Shown here one piece after another: positions 45,092 to 48,004 of a DNA stretch of 48,004 bases. Source of the stretch: Saprospirales bacterium (GTDB lineage Bacteria; Bacteroidota; Bacteroidia; Chitinophagales; Saprospiraceae). Location of the stretch: assembly GCA_007695145.1 (NCBI GenBank), contig REEI01000090.1, positions 1 through 48,004 on the forward strand, written 5' to 3'. Every line of letters begins with the position of its first letter. Positions within the stretch are counted from its first letter, which is position 1. A model generated the notes under the pieces. It was not told where the DNA came from. It saw only the letters and a program-made list of their open reading frames with translations, and did not search any database. A program made the translations under genes and the position numbers.

Positions 45092-47119
45092 ATGAAATTT
45101 GAAATAAAGGCGCCCTTTAAACCTACAGGCGATCAACCAACCGCCATTGAGCGACTGGTATCTGAAATCGAGGCCGGTGAAAAGTATCAAACCCTCCTGG
45201 GAGTGACCGGTTCTGGCAAGACTTTTACCATGGCCAATGTCATCGAAAAACTCAATAGGCCTACGCTCATTTTGACCCACAATAAAACCCTTACTGCCCA
45301 ACTTTACGGAGAGTTCAGAGAGTTTTTTCCGGACAATGCAGTGGAGTATTTTGTGTCCTATTACGATTATTATCAGCCGGAGGCCTACCTCACATCCAGC
45401 GATACATACATAGAAAAGGACCTGTCTATCAACGAGGAAGTAGATAAACTGCGTTTGAGGGCGACGAGCAGCTTGCTGTCGGGAAGGAGAGATGTGATTA
45501 TTGTGGCCTCGGTTTCCTGTATTTACGGCATGGGGAATCCCGAGGATTACAAATCCGGCATCACCCGTATTCACATTGGTCAAAAAATCAGCCGCAATAG
45601 TTTTCTCTACGCTTTGGTTGATGCCCTTTATTCGAGAACTGAAGGCCAATTGGAAAGGGGAAATTTCAGGGTAAAAGGTGATACAGTAGATATCAATCTT
45701 CCATATGTGGATTTCGGATATAGAATTACCTTTTTCGGAGATGAAATTGAGAATATTGACGTGATTGATCCCGACACCGGTCGGAGGAACGAAGCCCTGG
45801 AACACGCCGCTATATTTCCCGCCAATCTTTATGTCGCTCCAAAGGATCGTCTGAAGACAATCATAAGGGAGATAGAGGATGAGCTTTTTGAACACGAAAA
45901 GTTCTTTGAAAAGGAGGGCCGTTATATCGAAGCTAAACGGATAAGGGAAAGGACCGACTTCGATTTGGAGATGATGAGAGAACTCGGTTACTGTTCCGGG
46001 GTAGAAAATTATTCCCGCTTTTTTGACCGGAGAAAGCCAGGAACCAGGCCTTTTTGTTTGTTGGACTACTTTCCTGACGACTATCTGATGTTCATAGATG
46101 AAAGCCATGTGACCCTCCCTCAACTAAGAGGCATGTGGGGAGGCGACAGGGCGCGAAAACTCAATTTGGTCAACTACGGTTTCAGGTTGCCCAGTGCCAT
46201 GGACAATAGACCCCTTAATTTTGAGGAATTTCAAACGCTTACCAACCAGGTGATATTCGTGAGTGCTACCCCATCGGACTTTGAACTGGAGAAAACGGGA
46301 GGTGTAATTGTGGAGCAGTTGATCCGTCCTACCGGTTTGCTCGATCCGCCTATAGATGTGCGTCCCAGTCTGAATCAAATGGATGATCTCCTGGAGGAAA
46401 TAGACAATCGAGTAAATAAGAGCGAGCGGGTACTGGTGACCACCCTTACAAAACGGATGTCTGAAGAACTGGCAAAATACCTGACCAAACTCAATATTAA
46501 ATGTCGCTATCTGCACTCTGATATTGACACTATGGAACGTGTGGAGATATTGAGAGATTTGAGGTTGGGCAATTTTGACGTACTGATAGGGGTCAATCTA
46601 CTGAGGGAGGGCCTCGATCTTCCGGAGGTCTCACTGGTGGCTATTCTGGACGCAGATAAAGAGGGCTTTTTGAGAAATGATCGCTCACTAACACAGACAG
46701 CAGGACGTGCTGCGAGAAATGCAGAGGGACTGGTCATCTTTTATGCCGACACTGTTACCGAATCCATGCGGCGAACCATAGATGAAACGAATCGCCGACG
46801 ATCCATACAGATGGCTTACAATGAAGAGCATGGAATCACTCCCCAAACTATCTATAAATCGAGGGAGGAAATTTTGGAGCAGCGTTCTATACTAGATATA
46901 AAGGGAGGAAAGAAAAAAGCATATGTTGAAAACAACCATCAGACCGCTGCAGCCGACCCCGTCATCGATTACATGTCGCAGGATCAGCTTAAACGCCTTA
47001 TTGATGAAACGGAAGCTCGCATGAAAAAAGCAGCTAAGGATCAGGACTTTATGAGTGCTGCTCAATTCAGAGACGAGTGGTTTGCACTCAAGGAACGGAT
47101 GAAAAAATTGGAGGTTTGA
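45092..47119 (+). CDS. uvrB: Excinuclease ABC subunit B
   Basis: 675 residues, the damage-verifying helicase-like subunit of nucleotide excision repair, acting with UvrA and UvrC. Marks in order: FKPTGDQPTAIERL at the N-terminus, Walker A GVTGSGKTF (about 35-43), the beta-hairpin YYDYYQPEAY (about 90-100), the DEAD-like box FIDESHVTLPQLRGMWGGDRARK, the helicase C-domain (RVLVTTLTKRMSEELAKYL, GVNLLREGLDLPEVSLV, QTAGRAARN) and the C-terminal UVR motif (about 630-665). Full length. The start is fixed by the family N-terminus, although the promoter box almost touches it. Confidence 0.97.
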   Translation: MKFEIKAPFKPTGDQPTAIERLVSEIEAGEKYQTLLGVTGSGKTFTMANVIEKLNRPTLILTHNKTLTAQLYGEFREFFPDNAVEYFVSYYDYYQPEAYLTSSDTYIEKDLSINEEVDKLRLRATSSLLSGRRDVIIVASVSCIYGMGNPEDYKSGITRIHIGQKISRNSFLYALVDALYSRTEGQLERGNFRVKGDTVDINLPYVDFGYRITFFGDEIENIDVIDPDTGRRNEALEHAAIFPANLYVAPKDRLKTIIREIEDELFEHEKFFEKEGRYIEAKRIRERTDFDLEMMRELGYCSGVENYSRFFDRRKPGTRPFCLLDYFPDDYLMFIDESHVTLPQLRGMWGGDRARKLNLVNYGFRLPSAMDNRPLNFEEFQTLTNQVIFVSATPSDFELEKTGGVIVEQLIRPTGLLDPPIDVRPSLNQMDDLLEEIDNRVNKSERVLVTTLTKRMSEELAKYLTKLNIKCRYLHSDIDTMERVEILRDLRLGNFDVLIGVNLLREGLDLPEVSLVAILDADKEGFLRNDRSLTQTAGRAARNAEGLVIFYADTVTESMRRTIDETNRRRSIQMAYNEEHGITPQTIYKSREEILEQRSILDIKGGKKKAYVENNHQTAAADPVIDYMSQDQLKRLIDETEARMKKAAKDQDFMSAAQFRDEWFALKERMKKLEV

Positions 47120-47321
47120 TGGAGTAAACAAGAATTTAATAATTTGTCTTTAACAACTGAAAATGGAAAGTAGGAGGATCTCTCTACAAGGTAAAGTACC
47201 ATTTGCAAGCCCTTCTTAACCATTCACAAATGGCCCAAAATGTAAAGTTCTGCATTTTCATTCTTTTGTGGTTGTAAAACATAGGTTCTCAAACCTATAT
47301 ATTTCAACTAAACTCAAAAGA

Positions 47322-48004
47322 ATGAAAACCTTTGCATACTGGTTACCACTTACGGTTTTATTTTTGATAGGAGTCAGCCTTAATGCCCAGCCCGGGGATG
47401 TTTGTTCCTCGGCGGGAACACCGTCATTTGGTTTGGGAAGCTGTACGCCTGAAACTTATGATATGACGGGCGCATCTATTTCCCATTCTGAATGCCCAAT
47501 GGAGTCAACCTGGTCAGACCAATGGTTTATTAAGACAGCGGATGCCGAGGAGTGGAATCATACAGCCGATCATCCCGGTACAGACGTATTTATAAGTGTT
47601 TATGATGCCTGTAATGGAAATCAAATTGGAGATTGCCTTACAAATAATGGAATCACCAACGGTCTAATTCAGGGAAACGAATACATCATTAAACTTGCTT
47701 TTGCTCCAGGGGCCAGTGGAAACTATACTTATTGTCTTTGGGAACCAGTAGGATGTACTCTTGAGGTTGAGGCAAGTGCTTCGCCTATTTCAATTTGTCA
47801 GGGGGAAAACTCCATTTTAACTGCCACTGCTACTGGAGGTTCCGGTGTAACATATTCCTGGAATCAGGGACTGGGTGCCGGTAGTACACACATAGTTGAC
47901 CCACTGTTCTCTACCCTATACTCAGTAACCGCATCCACTCCTGATGGTTGTTCTGCAGTCGATTCTGTTTTAGTTGAAGTATCCATCCCTAACCTTGCCG
48001 ACGC
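47322..48004 (+). CDS. Secreted repeat protein, cut by the window end
   Basis: Open from the ATG at 47322 through the last base (227 complete codons). The signal peptide MKTFAYWLPLTVLFLIGVSL ends at NAQ. The mature part is Cys-rich and beta-rich (CSSAGTPSFGLGSC, then FISVYDACNGNQIGDCL), resembling pre-peptidase or lectin-like N-terminal modules. It then enters an Ig/SprB-like module: ICQGENSILTATATGGSG, YSWNQG, YSVTASTPDGC. This composition matches the other T9SS-exported proteins of this window, so a C-terminal sorting domain is expected outside it. A small inverted repeat (ATAGGTT/AACCTAT, 47281-47298) lies upstream. Confidence 0.8.
   Translation, partial: MKTFAYWLPLTVLFLIGVSLNAQPGDVCSSAGTPSFGLGSCTPETYDMTGASISHSECPMESTWSDQWFIKTADAEEWNHTADHPGTDVFISVYDACNGNQIGDCLTNNGITNGLIQGNEYIIKLAFAPGASGNYTYCLWEPVGCTLEVEASASPISICQGENSILTATATGGSGVTYSWNQGLGAGSTHIVDPLFSTLYSVTASTPDGCSAVDSVLVEVSIPNLAD

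Noticed and set aside
45053-46123. 356-codon open frame on the minus strand
   Set aside because: It lies fully antisense to uvrB, shows no domain, and its composition is that of a codon shadow.

Overview
The window looks like chromosomal DNA of a free-living Bacteroidota, probably in or near the Saprospiria/Lewinella group. Three things point there. Several large secreted proteins carry SprB-like repeats, HYR modules and C-terminal type IX secretion (T9SS) sorting domains. Promoters fit the Bacteroidota TTTG/TAnnTTTG pattern, and genes lack obvious Shine-Dalgarno sequences. The remaining gene content (fused MetX-ThrA, GIN/DUF2807 lipoprotein, BlaI/M56 pair, TolC-HlyD-RND operon) is typical of the phylum. 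The exact taxon cannot be fixed by eye. I see no insertion sequence, prophage, CRISPR array or rRNA gene.

Layout. 0.1-4 kb: an APC amino-acid permease, a Crp/Fnr-type regulator and two tandem pirins. 4-15 kb: two giant T9SS-exported surface proteins (1322 and 2180 aa). Their upstream regions share a 43-bp element, and their last roughly 1 kb appears identical at the DNA level through the stop codon, with a near-identical terminator after it. 15.3-21.5 kb: a sulfur/aspartate-family cluster with metY (O-acetylhomoserine sulfhydrylase), a trifunctional MetX-aspartokinase-homoserine dehydrogenase fusion and asd. Together these cover aspartate to homocysteine. metY has a long leader holding a 17-codon ORF that starts Met-Cys-Cys-Cys-Cys-Cys, followed by overlapping hairpins. 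This looks like a cysteine-sensing attenuator and is the most interesting item here.

21.9-24 kb: a BlaI-type repressor and M56 membrane protease, reading leftward, with an 18-bp perfect palindrome at the promoter. 24-27 kb: a three-gene ABC importer (lipoprotein, permease, ATPase), then a decayed SnoaL/NTF2-like pseudogene. 27.4-34 kb: two orphan small genes, a sigma/anti-sigma/outer-membrane-barrel operon, a GIN-domain lipoprotein, a cysteine-cluster protein and a T9SS cargo protein. 34.7-38.5 kb: another T9SS cargo, an SDR oxidoreductase, a CAT-anticodon tRNA, a HAD phosphatase and a TRIC-family channel. 38.5-44.8 kb: a leftward efflux operon, TolC - adaptor - RND pump - small PII-like protein - small membrane protein. 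45-47.1 kb: uvrB, apparently with almost no 5' leader. The window ends inside another secreted protein.

All functional calls come from reading translated sequence against remembered family motifs. No database search, structure prediction or alignment program was used.
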